Part shown: positions 33,940 to 44,418 of the stretch, piece by piece
Numbering within the stretch: the stretch's first letter is position 1
Layout of the letters: each line of letters begins with the position of its first letter
NCBI GenBank assembly: GCA_051867925.1
Contig: JBJDZI010000094.1
Coordinates: 1-64,000, forward strand
Reading direction: 5' to 3'
Length of the DNA stretch: 64,000 nucleotides
DNA from: CAKSQF01 sp051867925
GTDB lineage: Bacteria; Bacillota; Clostridia; Oscillospirales; CAG-272
Position numbers and translations under genes: made by a program
The notes under the pieces: model-generated
Told to the model about the DNA's origin: nothing
Databases searched by the model: none
What the model saw: only the letters and a program-made list of their open reading frames with translations

Positions 33940-35487
33940 GTGAAAATACGATTCCTATCGCTTTTATTGGCGGCACTCTTTCTGCTGATCTCCTGCACCG
34001 GCGCCGCTGACACCATTACCGACGCCTCTTCTTCTGCCGTCACTACGGCGGCACTTCTGGACGAGGACTGCGCCGCTCACATCGACGAGAACGACGACGG
34101 TCTGTGCGATTCCTGCCACGGCTCGGTCATTGCGGTAGTGGACTTTTACGCCATCAACGATCTCCACGGAAAGTTTGCAGACACCTCTGCCCAGCCCGGC
34201 GTTGACGAGTTGACCACCTATCTCAAAACCGCCTCTGCCGCCGACGATTACGCGATCTTCCTCTCCTCGGGGGATATGTGGCAGGGCAGTTCCGAGTCCA
34301 ACCTTACCGAAGGGCTGATCGTCACCGAATGGATGAACGAACTGAACTTCGTCTCCATGACCTTGGGCAATCACGAATTTGATTGGGGCGAGGAAACGGT
34401 AGAGAAGAATGCAGGGGTGGCTGACTTCCCCTTCCTTGCCATCAACGTCTACGACCGTTCCACCCGCACCCGCATCAGTTATGCCAAAGCCTCGGTGGTA
34501 GTGGAGCGGGGCAACGCGACTATAGGCATCATCGGTGCCATCGGCGATTGCTACTCCTCCATTGCAAGCGAAAAAGTAGAGGACGTTTACTTCCAAACGG
34601 GAGCCGATCTGACCGCGCTGGTCAAAGCCGAAGCCGACCGTCTGCGGGCGGAGGGCGTGGATTACATCGTCTATTCCATCCACGACGGCTACGGCTCCTC
34701 GTCCTCGGGCGAGACACTTGTCACCGACAGCAAACTTTCCTCCTATTACAGCCCCATCCTGTCCGATGGCTCCGTAGATCTGGTCTTTGAAGCCCACACC
34801 CATCAGCGTTATACCATGGTGGACACCCATGGTATCTATCACCTGCAGGGCGGCGGAGACAATAAGGGCATCACCCACGCCGAGGTCAGCATCAATTTTG
34901 CAGGCGGCAGTAGCCGTGTCCACACGGCGGAATTTGTCTCCACGTCCATCTACGAGTCGCTGGCAGACGATCCCATCGTTGCACAGTTGCTACTGAAGTA
35001 TCAGGAGCAGGTGGATATGGGTAGCCGCATCGTGGGAACCAATCCCTATTATCAGTCCTCAAACGCCGTCAAACAGTTGGTGGCAAAGCTTTACTACGAA
35101 GCGGGCTTGGCGCGCTGGGGAGAGAACTACGACATCGCGCTGGGAGGAGGATTTATCTCGCTCCGCAGTCCCTACGAACTCAACCGTGGCGAGATCACCT
35201 ACGGTACACTGCAAATGCTCCTGCCGTTCGACAATCGGCTGGTGCTATGCTCCATCAAGGGAAGCGATCTGAAGTCCCGCTTTATCGAAACCACCAATCA
35301 GAATTACTTCGTTTATTGCGATGAGACTATCACCGCAAACATTGAGCCGAACAAAACCTACTACATCATCACCGACACCTACTGCTCCGGCTACGCGCCC
35401 AACCGCCTGACCGTGGTGGCAGAGTATGACGACGGCATATACGCCCGCGATCTGGTAGCCGATTGGCTCGGTCAGCAATCTAAGTGA
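33940..35487 (+). CDS. Lipoprotein 5'-nucleotidase (UshA/metallophosphoesterase family)
   Basis: 515 residues. The signal peptide ends at lipobox LLISC (Cys19), so it is tethered to the membrane outside the cell. A short CxxC segment, HIDENDDGLCDSC, precedes the calcineurin-like domain with INDLHGK, SGDMWQGSS, GNHEFDWG and EAHTHQ, the metal-binding set of bifunctional 5'-nucleotidases. The C-terminal 5'-nucleotidase domain (about 345-500, with ALGGGFISLRSPYE) binds the nucleoside. It would release nucleosides and phosphate from nucleotides made by the upstream nuclease. It starts at GTG 33940, preceded by GAGGT, 26 bases after the endonuclease gene. A terminator follows. Confidence 0.92.
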   Translation: MKIRFLSLLLAALFLLISCTGAADTITDASSSAVTTAALLDEDCAAHIDENDDGLCDSCHGSVIAVVDFYAINDLHGKFADTSAQPGVDELTTYLKTASAADDYAIFLSSGDMWQGSSESNLTEGLIVTEWMNELNFVSMTLGNHEFDWGEETVEKNAGVADFPFLAINVYDRSTRTRISYAKASVVVERGNATIGIIGAIGDCYSSIASEKVEDVYFQTGADLTALVKAEADRLRAEGVDYIVYSIHDGYGSSSSGETLVTDSKLSSYYSPILSDGSVDLVFEAHTHQRYTMVDTHGIYHLQGGGDNKGITHAEVSINFAGGSSRVHTAEFVSTSIYESLADDPIVAQLLLKYQEQVDMGSRIVGTNPYYQSSNAVKQLVAKLYYEAGLARWGENYDIALGGGFISLRSPYELNRGEITYGTLQMLLPFDNRLVLCSIKGSDLKSRFIETTNQNYFVYCDETITANIEPNKTYYIITDTYCSGYAPNRLTVVAEYDDGIYARDLVADWLGQQSK

Positions 35488-35495
35488 ATATCCTC

Positions 35496-35522
35496 AAAGC
35501 AGACGCGGCGCGTCTGCTTTTT
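35496..35522 (+). terminator. Terminator after the 5'-nucleotidase gene
   Basis: AAAGCAGACGC (35496-35506) pairs with GCGTCTGCTTT (35510-35520) around GGC, followed by T residues. It separates the surface enzymes from the intracellular salvage operon. Confidence 0.88.
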
Positions 35523-35639
35523 CTATAAAATGTTGAAAAATAGGCGCGTATCCTCAATTCCCATAAAAAAATCACATTTTCCTCTTTCTTTTTCCACGAA
35601 AATATGATAAAATAAAAAGAGAAACTGCGAGGTATCATT

Positions 35640-36227
35640 ATGGCAAAACTATATTTCAAATACGGTGCGATGGGTTCGTCCAAGACCGCCCAAGCACTGA
35701 TCACCAAATTCAACTACGAGGAGCGTGGCATGAAGGTCTGGCTGATCAAGCCTGCCCTGGACACCCGCGACGGAAAATCCACCGTCAGATCCCGCATCGG
35801 GCTTTTTGCCGAATGCGACACTGTTGCAGCAGATGTGGATCTGTTCGACCTCTACCACACCGCCCACGGAAGTGCCGATGTGATCATCGCCGACGAGTGC
35901 CAATTTTTCACCGATGCTCACGTGGACGCTCTGCGGCGGCTGGTGGACGAGTGCAATATTCCCGTCCTCTGCTTCGGACTGCGCACCGACTTCCTCTGCC
36001 ATCTCTTTCCCGGCAGCAAGCGACTCTTTGAGATTGCCGATTCCATCGCCGAAATCAAGACCATCTGTGATTGCGGTGCCAAAGCCACCGTCAATGCCCG
36101 TTTGGACGAACAGGGGAAGATCGTCACCGAGGGTGCACAGGTTCTGCTGGGTGGCAACGATCGCTACATCGCCATGTGCCACAAGTGTTGGCGCGCAAGG
36201 ATCAAAGAACAAAAAATATCTACATAA
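35640..36227 (+). CDS. tdk: Thymidine kinase
   Basis: Type II thymidine kinase of 195 residues that phosphorylates thymidine or deoxyuridine with ATP. The P-loop is GAMGSSKT (about 9-16), the catalytic Glu is in IADECQFF, and the lid zinc site is formed by cysteines in ICDCGA and MCHKCW. It starts at ATG 35640 with CGAGGT upstream and is the first gene of a long rightward salvage operon (35640-45131). A -10-like TATGATAAAAT lies about 35 bases before it, but no clear -35 box is visible. Confidence 0.95.
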   Translation: MAKLYFKYGAMGSSKTAQALITKFNYEERGMKVWLIKPALDTRDGKSTVRSRIGLFAECDTVAADVDLFDLYHTAHGSADVIIADECQFFTDAHVDALRRLVDECNIPVLCFGLRTDFLCHLFPGSKRLFEIADSIAEIKTICDCGAKATVNARLDEQGKIVTEGAQVLLGGNDRYIAMCHKCWRARIKEQKIST

Positions 36228-36249
36228 ACAGAATGGAGAGGTAAAATCA

Positions 36250-36918
36250 ATGAATATTTCGGAAATTCTCGCCAAATGCGATCACACTCTGCTCTCCCAG
36301 TCCGCGACTTGGGAGGAGATCAAAGCCGTCTGCGACGACGGCATCCGCTACTCCACCGCATCGGTCTGCATCCCCGCTTCCTATGTGAAGCAGGCAAAGG
36401 AATATGTGGGCGACAGACTTGCCATCTGCACGGTCATCGGCTTCCCCAACGGCTATTCCACCACCGCTGTAAAAGTGTTCGAGTGCAAGGACGCTCTCAC
36501 GAACGGCGCCGACGAGATCGACACGGTGATCAACATCGGTCATCTGAAGGATCGCCGCTACGATGAGATCCTTGCCGAACTGAAGGCGTTGAAGGAGGCT
36601 TGCGGAGAGAAGATTCTGAAGGTCATTATCGAGACCTGCCTACTCACCGAAGAGGAGAAGATCAAGATGTGCGAGATCGTCACTGCATCGGGAGCAGATT
36701 TCATCAAAACCTCCACAGGCTTCTCCACCGCAGGCGCAACCCGCGAGGACGTTGCCCTCTTTGCCAAACACATCGGCAAAGGCGTGCAGATCAAAGCCGC
36801 AGGCGGCATCGCCTCTCTGACAGACGCTGAAGATTTCATCAAACTGGGTGCCGCCCGTCTGGGCACCAGCCGAATCGTGAAGATCGCCAAAAACGAGCAA
36901 AGCAAATCCGCATATTAA
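36250..36918 (+). CDS. deoC: Deoxyribose-phosphate aldolase
   Basis: Class I aldolase of 222 residues that splits 2-deoxyribose 5-phosphate into glyceraldehyde 3-phosphate and acetaldehyde, the final step of deoxyribonucleoside catabolism. The Schiff-base Lys153 is in FIKTSTGF, and the second active-site Lys182 is in QIKAAGGI. It starts at ATG 36250 with GAGAGG upstream, 22 bases after tdk. Confidence 0.96.
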   Translation: MNISEILAKCDHTLLSQSATWEEIKAVCDDGIRYSTASVCIPASYVKQAKEYVGDRLAICTVIGFPNGYSTTAVKVFECKDALTNGADEIDTVINIGHLKDRRYDEILAELKALKEACGEKILKVIIETCLLTEEEKIKMCEIVTASGADFIKTSTGFSTAGATREDVALFAKHIGKGVQIKAAGGIASLTDAEDFIKLGAARLGTSRIVKIAKNEQSKSAY

Positions 36919-36982
36919 ACAAGCCAATCCCACTACGAACCAGTGCGAAAACAGTCAATCGCACAGAAATGGAGAAACAGAC

Positions 36983-37713
36983 ATGAGTAATCAGCACACC
37001 CCTCATATCAAAGCCGCCTCCGCAGATTTCGCCAAGACCGTCCTGATGCCCGGCGACCCTCTGCGCTCCAAATTCGTTGCCGAAACATTTATGGAAAATC
37101 CTCGGCTGATCAATAACGTCCGCGGCATTCAAGGCTACACAGGCACCTACAAAGGTGTCCCCGTCACCGTAATGGCAAGCGGCATGGGAATGCCTTCCAT
37201 CGGCATCTATTCCTACGAGCTCTACAACTTCTTCGGCGTGGAGAACATCATCCGCATCGGCTCCGCAGGAGGCCTTGCTGACAATGTTCAGCTCCGCGAC
37301 GTGCTGATCGGCATGGGTGCCTGCACCAACTCCGCGTATCAGGAGCAGTACAGACTGAACGGCAATTTTGCGCCCATCGCCAGCTTCGATCTGCTCCGCG
37401 AAGCGGTGAAGGAAGCCGAAGAGCTTGGTGTCCGCTATCAGGTAGGCAACCTCCTCTCCTCCGATGTTTTCTACCACGACGATCCGAATTTCAACGACGG
37501 CTGGTACAAGATGGGCGTACTGGGCGTAGAAATGGAAGCCGCCGCTCTCTATATGAACGCCGCCAAAGCAGGCAAGCACGCCCTTGCCATCTGCACCGTC
37601 TCCGATCACATCCTCCGCGGCGAGGCACTGGACGCAGATGCCAGACAGTCCACCTTCACCGATATGATGAAGATCGCCCTCAATGTGGCGGTCGCGATGG
37701 ATCGCAAAAACGG

Positions 37714-37717
<4 letters not shown>
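36983..37717 (+). CDS. deoD: Purine-nucleoside phosphorylase (DeoD type)
   Basis: Hexameric-type purine nucleoside phosphorylase, 244 residues. It converts purine (deoxy)nucleosides and phosphate to base and (deoxy)ribose 1-phosphate. Motifs are MPGDPLRSKF, ASGMGMPSIGIYSYEL, RIGSAGG, GVEMEAAALY (sugar-binding Glu) and TVSDHI with the catalytic Asp. It starts at ATG 36983 in a good context (GGAG about 12 bases upstream). It overlaps deoB by 4 bases (ATGA), indicating coupled translation. Confidence 0.95.
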
Positions 37718-38841
<1,124 letters not shown>

Positions 38842-38842
38842 T

Positions 38843-39262
38843 ATGATGAAACAAGATACTGTCAACACTTTGGTGGAACAAGCCCTTTCCGCCAGAGAAA
38901 AAAGTTACTGCCCTTATTCGGGCTTTTCCGTCGGCGCCGCGCTCCTGTGCAATGACGGGACGATCTACACCGGCGCAAATATTGAGTCGGCATCCTTCAC
39001 CCCCACGGTCTGCGCCGAGCGGGTAGCTATGTTCACCGCAGTCCACGCAGGACAGCGACATTTCACCGCCCTTGCGGTAGTGGGAGGCAAAAGCGGGCAG
39101 GCGGTCACCGCCTACTGCGCGCCCTGCGGCGTCTGCCGCCAGGTACTCTCGGAGTTCTGCGCCCCCGACTTCCCCGTGATCCTCTTTGACGGCAACACCC
39201 CGAAGGTGATCTACCTGTCCACCCTCCTGCCCGCGAGCTTTGGCAAAGCGGATCTGACCTGA
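38843..39262 (+). CDS. cdd: Cytidine deaminase
   Basis: 139-residue tetrameric-type enzyme that converts (deoxy)cytidine to (deoxy)uridine. The zinc site is Cys57 with the catalytic Glu59 in VCAERVAM, plus Cys95 and Cys98 in PCGVCRQ. It follows the deoB stop by 1 base and has no strong ribosome site, so it is probably translated by coupling. It may start at ATG 38843 or 38846. It supplies uridine and deoxyuridine to the next gene product, Pdp. Confidence 0.95.
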   Translation: MMKQDTVNTLVEQALSAREKSYCPYSGFSVGAALLCNDGTIYTGANIESASFTPTVCAERVAMFTAVHAGQRHFTALAVVGGKSGQAVTAYCAPCGVCRQVLSEFCAPDFPVILFDGNTPKVIYLSTLLPASFGKADLT

Positions 39263-39279
39263 TCCCAAGGAGACCTCCT

Positions 39280-40617
39280 ATGAGAATGTATGACCTGATC
39301 GAAAAGAAAAAGCACGGCGGTGCGCTGACGTCGGATGAGATCCGCGAAATGATCGCCCGCTACACCCAAGGCACCATCCCAGACTACCAGATGTCCGCGC
39401 TGATGATGGCGATCTACTTTAACGGAATGACCGACGAGGAGACCTTCACCCTCACCGAAGCCATGGCAAAATCTGGAGACACCGTCTGTCTGGATCGCTT
39501 CGGCGACCGTAGCGTGGACAAGCACTCCACAGGCGGCGTGGGCGACAAGACCACGCTGATCGTCGCCCCCATCGTAGCCGCGGCAGGCGGCATCGTCGCC
39601 AAAATGAGCGGGCGGGGGCTTGGTCACACCGGCGGTACAGTGGATAAGTTAGAATCCTTCCCCGGCTTTCGCACTTCCCTGTCCCCGGAGGAATTTGCCG
39701 ATCAGGTAGAGCGTGTGGGGCTTGCCGTCATCGGGCAGAGTGCCGATCTGGCTCCCGCTGACAAAAAATTATACGCCCTTCGGGACGTCACCGCCACGGT
39801 AGACTCCCTCCCTCTGATCGCCTCCTCCATTATGAGTAAAAAACTGGCGGCAGGCACTCACTCCATCGTGCTGGACGTCAAGTGCGGTAGCGGAGCCTTT
39901 ATGCGCACCCCCGAAGACGCTACCCGTCTGGCGAAAACCATGGTACGCATCGGCATCGCCCACAAAAGAAACACCGCCGCCGTCATCACCAATATGGACG
40001 TGCCGCTGGGACGCGCCATCGGCAATGCCATGGAGGTCACCGAAGCGGTGGAAGTCCTCCGCGGCGGCGGTCCCGACGATCTGCGCACCGTCTGCCTGAC
40101 GCTGGCGACCCGTATGATCTCCCTCTCCTGCCACAAATCCATTGAGGAAGCCCGCATAAGCGCCGAGAATTGCCTCTACGGCGGTCTGGCATACGCCAAA
40201 TTCTGTGAATGGATTGAGGCACAAGGCGGAGACGCGGCTTACGCCAAAGATCCCTCTCTCTTCGGAACCGCCGCCCATATGCGCGAGGTGCGCGCCGAAG
40301 CGGACTGCTCTGTTGCTGCCTGCAACGCCGAACTGATCGGCACTGCCGCCATGATTCTGGGCGCAGGACGGCAAACCAAGGACTCTGTCATCGACCCCCG
40401 CGCGGGCATTTTGCTACTGAAAAAGCCCGGCGACCGCGTGACTTCCGGCGATGTCCTCGCCCGCCTCTTCACCGAGCGCGCCGAAACGCTGGATACCGCT
40501 GAAGCCACCGTTCGCTCCGCCCTCACCTTCAGCGAAACCACCGTGGAAAAGCAACCGCTGATCTACGCGGTCATCGACCAACACACCGTTGCGCCCAAGG
40601 AGGAATCTGTCCAATGA
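39280..40617 (+). CDS. pdp: Pyrimidine-nucleoside phosphorylase
   Basis: 445-residue enzyme of the thymidine/pyrimidine phosphorylase family that cleaves uridine, deoxyuridine and thymidine with phosphate. The family signature SGRGLGHTGGTVDKLES is at 110-126, and the phosphate-binding KHSTGGVGD lies at 81-89. Whether it is strict for thymidine (DeoA) or broad (Pdp) cannot be told by eye; in Bacillota Pdp is usual. ATG 39280 is preceded by AAGGAGA. It overlaps udk by 4 bases. Confidence 0.93.
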   Translation: MRMYDLIEKKKHGGALTSDEIREMIARYTQGTIPDYQMSALMMAIYFNGMTDEETFTLTEAMAKSGDTVCLDRFGDRSVDKHSTGGVGDKTTLIVAPIVAAAGGIVAKMSGRGLGHTGGTVDKLESFPGFRTSLSPEEFADQVERVGLAVIGQSADLAPADKKLYALRDVTATVDSLPLIASSIMSKKLAAGTHSIVLDVKCGSGAFMRTPEDATRLAKTMVRIGIAHKRNTAAVITNMDVPLGRAIGNAMEVTEAVEVLRGGGPDDLRTVCLTLATRMISLSCHKSIEEARISAENCLYGGLAYAKFCEWIEAQGGDAAYAKDPSLFGTAAHMREVRAEADCSVAACNAELIGTAAMILGAGRQTKDSVIDPRAGILLLKKPGDRVTSGDVLARLFTERAETLDTAEATVRSALTFSETTVEKQPLIYAVIDQHTVAPKEESVQ

Positions 40618-41231
40618 AAGAACGTCTGATCATCGGTATCGCAGGAGGCTCGGGAAGCGGAAAGACCACCCTTGCCGAGAACATCGCCGCCCATTTCGGC
40701 GATCAGATTTCGGTACTCCGTCACGACGACTATTACAGATCCCAAAAAGGTCTTCCCTTTGCAGAGCGCGCCGCCCTCAACTATGACCACCCTTCTGCTT
40801 TTGACACCGACCTGTTGATTGCCCATTTGGATAGTCTGAAAGCAGGCATAGCCATAGACTCTCCCCTCTACGACTATTCCACCCACGACCGTAGCGAGGC
40901 AACTCGCCGTGTTGAAGCCACCGACGTGATCCTGCTGGAAGGCATCCTCATCTTTGAGAATGCCGATCTGCTCTCTCGTCTGGATATGAAAATTTACGTG
41001 GACACCGACCCCGATGTGCGCATCGTCCGCCGTATCCTCCGCGACGTAAAGGAGCGGGGACGAACGCTGGATTCGGTGATCTGCCAATACCTCACCACGG
41101 TCAAGCCCATGCACGAGGCATTCGTAGAACCCAGCAAGAAAAACGCGGACATCATCATTCCCGAGGGCGGGCAAAATCCCGTCGCCTACGGAATGATCAT
41201 TCAGAAGATCGCCGCCCATCTGGCGCTGTGA
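40614..41231 (+). CDS. udk: Uridine kinase
   Basis: 205-residue uridine/cytidine kinase that phosphorylates nucleosides with ATP or GTP. The P-loop is GGSGSGKTT (11-19). HDDYYRS, the nucleoside-binding Tyr-rich segment DHPSAFDTDL and YDYSTHDR match the family. ATG 40614 lies inside the pdp stop (ATGA), with AAGGAGG about 8 bases upstream. It provides the anabolic salvage branch next to the catabolic enzymes. Confidence 0.95.
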   Translation: MKERLIIGIAGGSGSGKTTLAENIAAHFGDQISVLRHDDYYRSQKGLPFAERAALNYDHPSAFDTDLLIAHLDSLKAGIAIDSPLYDYSTHDRSEATRRVEATDVILLEGILIFENADLLSRLDMKIYVDTDPDVRIVRRILRDVKERGRTLDSVICQYLTTVKPMHEAFVEPSKKNADIIIPEGGQNPVAYGMIIQKIAAHLAL

Positions 41232-41264
41232 TCCAACCATTCGCAAACTCAATCGGAGGTACCC

Positions 41265-42485
41265 ATGCCCAATTATGAAGTTCTCTCCCCCGAACTGACC
41301 AAGCAAATCGAAGCGGACAAAGCCGCAGGAACGCTCCCCCCTATGCGCTTTCCCGACGGTTCGGTGGTGCGCCGCAAGGACGTCGCCAAAGATGCTCCCA
41401 CCGTCTGGCGTCCCCCCTTCGTCCACGATATAGATAAAATCCTGCATTGCCCCTTCTATAACCGTTACACCGACAAGACGCAAGTCTTTTCACTTTGGAA
41501 AAACGACGACATTACCCGCCGCAGTCTACACGTTCAACTGGTCTCCCGCATCTCCCGCATCTCCCGCACCATCGGCGCGGCGCTGGGGCTGAATCTGGAT
41601 CTGATCGAAGCCATTGCCTTGGGGCACGACATCGGTCATACTCCTTTCGGACACGCAGGCGAGGCATATCTGAATCAGCTGTACTACGCCCACACCGGTC
41701 GGCATTTCTACCACAACATCCACTCGGTACGGGTGCTGGACGGAATCTTCCCCTACAATATCAGCCTGCAGGTGTTGGACGGCATCGCCACCCATAACGG
41801 CGAGATCGAATGTGAAGCCTATTATCCCCAAAAACTGGACTCTTTTGAGGAATTTGACCGCATCATCGACCGTTGCTATGAAGACAAAGACTATATGCTC
41901 AGTCGTATGCCCTCCACGCTGGAAGGCAACGTAGTACGGCTGGCAGACATCATCGCTTATCTGGGCAAAGACCGTCAGGACGCTATGCGTACAGGCACCG
42001 CTTCAGAAGAAATGTTCATCAACGAAGGGATCGGCTCCATCAACGCCGAAATCATCAACAATCTGGTAACCAACATCATCGAAAACAGTTATGGCAAGCC
42101 CTATATCAAGCTGGACAGCCGACATTTCGAAGCCCTGCGCCAGTCCCGTCTGGACAATTACCGTATGATCTATCTGAACAAGTCGGTGAACGCCCAGCTT
42201 TCCGCCACCGTCAAGCCCATGATGGGCGAGATCTATGAAAAACTGCTGGACGATCTCAGTAGCGGACGGCAAGACTCCCCCATCTTCCGTCACCATATCG
42301 ACTATGTGAACAAAAACTCCGCCCACTACAAGCGGAGCATCCCTTACGAAGCGTCCGAATCCAATCAAATCGTGGTAGACTATATTGCCAGCATGACCGA
42401 TGACTATTTCATCGACCTTCACCGATATCTTTTCCCTGACAGCCCCCTGCGGGTTGCATACAAGGGCTATTTTGACGAATCATAA
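41265..42485 (+). CDS. dgt: dGTPase-like HD-domain triphosphohydrolase
   Basis: 406-residue HD-superfamily enzyme that would cut dNTPs, classically dGTP, to deoxynucleoside and triphosphate. The metal ligands His89 (RRSLHVQ), His121-Asp122 (LGHDIGHTPFGH) and a later Asp in VVRLADIIAY are present. It begins 34 bases after udk behind CGGAGG. In this operon it would return excess dNTP to the nucleoside pool. Substrate specificity is inferred from the family. Confidence 0.88.
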   Translation: MPNYEVLSPELTKQIEADKAAGTLPPMRFPDGSVVRRKDVAKDAPTVWRPPFVHDIDKILHCPFYNRYTDKTQVFSLWKNDDITRRSLHVQLVSRISRISRTIGAALGLNLDLIEAIALGHDIGHTPFGHAGEAYLNQLYYAHTGRHFYHNIHSVRVLDGIFPYNISLQVLDGIATHNGEIECEAYYPQKLDSFEEFDRIIDRCYEDKDYMLSRMPSTLEGNVVRLADIIAYLGKDRQDAMRTGTASEEMFINEGIGSINAEIINNLVTNIIENSYGKPYIKLDSRHFEALRQSRLDNYRMIYLNKSVNAQLSATVKPMMGEIYEKLLDDLSSGRQDSPIFRHHIDYVNKNSAHYKRSIPYEASESNQIVVDYIASMTDDYFIDLHRYLFPDSPLRVAYKGYFDES

Positions 42486-42497
42486 AAGGAAGCGACT

Positions 42498-43436
42498 ATG
42501 TTTGAACAAATTCTCGAACTGATCCGAACCTACCCCCGCATCATCCTGCACCGCCACAAAAATCCCGACGGCGACGCGCTGGGCAGTCAAATGGGACTGT
42601 ATCAGATGCTCCGCGATACCTTCCCCGAAAAGGAAATCTACACCGTAGGCGATCTGACGCCCCGCTATACCTTTATGCTGAACCGTCCCATGGACGAGAT
42701 CGACGACAGCCTCTATGCGGGCGCATTGGCAATGGTACTGGACACTTCCGCCAAATCGCTGATTTCCGACGAACGTTACGCCCTTGCCGATGCCACCGCC
42801 CGCATTGATCACCACATCTTCGTGGAGCAGATCTGCGAGACAGAGGTCACCGACACCTCCTTCGAAAGCTGTTGCGGTCTGGTCACCGCTCTGGCTATGG
42901 AGGGCGGATTTACCGTCTCGCCCGTCGCCGCCAAATCGTTGTATACCGGCATGATCACCGATTCGGGACGTTTCCGCTACGATTCCACCTCCGCCCAGAC
43001 CTTCCGCATGGCATCCTTTTTGATGGAGCGCAGATTTGACACCGCCGACATCTACCGCAATCTGTACGCCGACGAACTGCCCTATATAAAGCTTCGGGCA
43101 AAATTCACGCTGAAAATTCAGACCACCCCCGAACGGGTGGCTTACATCTACACAACCCGCGAAGAAGCGGCAACCTACAATGCCGACAGTTTCACCCTTT
43201 CCCGCGGTATGGTCAATGTGATGGCGGAAATCCGCGGAATAGACACTTGGGTCAACTTCACCGAGGCGGACAGCGGCGTGCTCTGCGAAATCCGTTCCAA
43301 TCGCTACAACATCAACCCCATCGCCGTCAAATACGGCGGCGGCGGACATCAAAAAGCCAGCGGCACCACGCTGAAGGATCGGGACGAGGCAATGCATCTG
43401 CTTGCCGATCTTTGCAAACTGTCGGAGGTAGAATAA
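42498..43436 (+). CDS. DHH/DHHA1 phosphoesterase, NrnA-like (first copy)
   Basis: 312-residue cytoplasmic phosphoesterase of the NrnA/oligoribonuclease group, which degrades 2-5-mer RNA or DNA and 3'-phosphoadenosine 5'-phosphate. The manganese site is HKNPDGDALGS (20-30), VLDTS and the namesake RIDHH; the DHHA1 substrate domain ends with GGGGHQKASG. It is followed 1 base later by a paralogue, so the pair arose by duplication. In this operon it would finish the breakdown of imported short oligonucleotides to mononucleotides. Confidence 0.88.
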   Translation: MFEQILELIRTYPRIILHRHKNPDGDALGSQMGLYQMLRDTFPEKEIYTVGDLTPRYTFMLNRPMDEIDDSLYAGALAMVLDTSAKSLISDERYALADATARIDHHIFVEQICETEVTDTSFESCCGLVTALAMEGGFTVSPVAAKSLYTGMITDSGRFRYDSTSAQTFRMASFLMERRFDTADIYRNLYADELPYIKLRAKFTLKIQTTPERVAYIYTTREEAATYNADSFTLSRGMVNVMAEIRGIDTWVNFTEADSGVLCEIRSNRYNINPIAVKYGGGGHQKASGTTLKDRDEAMHLLADLCKLSEVE

Positions 43437-43437
43437 G

Positions 43438-44418
43438 ATGTACACACCTGCCATGCAAGCCGTTCTTGATAAAATCAAGGCATACGATAAGATCGTAATC
43501 TTCCGCCACAGACTCCCCGACGGCGATGCCATCGGCTCCACCAAGGGACTGCGGGAGATTCTGCGCCTCTCCTTCCCCGAGAAGGAGGTTTATCTCAACA
43601 ACTGCGACCGGTCCGACTATCTCGCCTTTCTCGGTGACGAGGACGAGCCGCTTCCCGACGAGTTTTACGCCGACGCGCTGGGTATCGTCATCGACACCGC
43701 CACCGCCAAACGCATCTCGAGTCCCCGTTTTGCCCTCTGCCGCGAGATCGTGAAGATCGATCACCACATCCCCGTCGAATCCTACGGTGCAATAGAATGG
43801 GTAGAGGAGGAACGCTCCTCCGCCTGCGAAATGATCGTGGCGTTTTTCGCCGCCTTCCAAGACCAACTGAAAATAAACCGTGAGGCGGCAACCTACCTCT
43901 ACACCGGTATGGTCACCGACTCGGGACGCTTCCGCTATCGGGAGGTGTCGGGCGACACCCTGCGCCTTGCAGGACTTCTGCTGGATCTGGGCATCGATAC
44001 CGACCGCATCTTCGCGCATCTGTACATGAAGGATGTCTCCTCCCTGCACCTGCAGGCATGGGCACTTTCTCACATCAAGTTCACGAAAAACGGCGTTGCC
44101 TATCTGCACATCACTCGCGCCGTACAGGAAAAGTTCGGACTCACCTTCGAATCCGCCAGCGCGGCAATCTCCTATATGGATTCCATCAAGGACAGCCTCA
44201 TCTGGCTTGCCTTCATCGATAACAGCGACGGCACCATCCGTGTGCGCCTGCGCTCCCGCTTCGTGACGGTCAGTGGACTGGCAGAATGCTACGGCGGCGG
44301 CGGTCACGCCTGCGCGGCAGGAGCCACCGTGAACGATCGCAGGTCGATGAATCGGCTCATCACCGAAGCGGATCAGCTTTTGGGCGAATACAAAGAAAAC
44401 AACGAGGGCTGGTTATGA
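43438..44418 (+). CDS. DHH/DHHA1 phosphoesterase, NrnA-like (second copy)
   Basis: 326-residue paralogue of the preceding gene. It keeps FRHRLPDGDAIGS, VIDTATAK, KIDHH and the C-terminal GGGGHACAAG glycine-rich loop. It differs in the third motif (DTA in place of DTS) and in substrate-loop length, suggesting separate substrates such as DNA versus RNA nano-oligonucleotides or pAp. It overlaps surE by 4 bases (ATGA). Confidence 0.87.
   Translation: MYTPAMQAVLDKIKAYDKIVIFRHRLPDGDAIGSTKGLREILRLSFPEKEVYLNNCDRSDYLAFLGDEDEPLPDEFYADALGIVIDTATAKRISSPRFALCREIVKIDHHIPVESYGAIEWVEEERSSACEMIVAFFAAFQDQLKINREAATYLYTGMVTDSGRFRYREVSGDTLRLAGLLLDLGIDTDRIFAHLYMKDVSSLHLQAWALSHIKFTKNGVAYLHITRAVQEKFGLTFESASAAISYMDSIKDSLIWLAFIDNSDGTIRVRLRSRFVTVSGLAECYGGGGHACAAGATVNDRRSMNRLITEADQLLGEYKENNEGWL

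Noticed and set aside
43438..44418. Degraded duplicate of the first NrnA-like gene
   Set aside because: All metal-binding motifs and the glycine-rich loop are intact, so it is treated as a functional paralogue.
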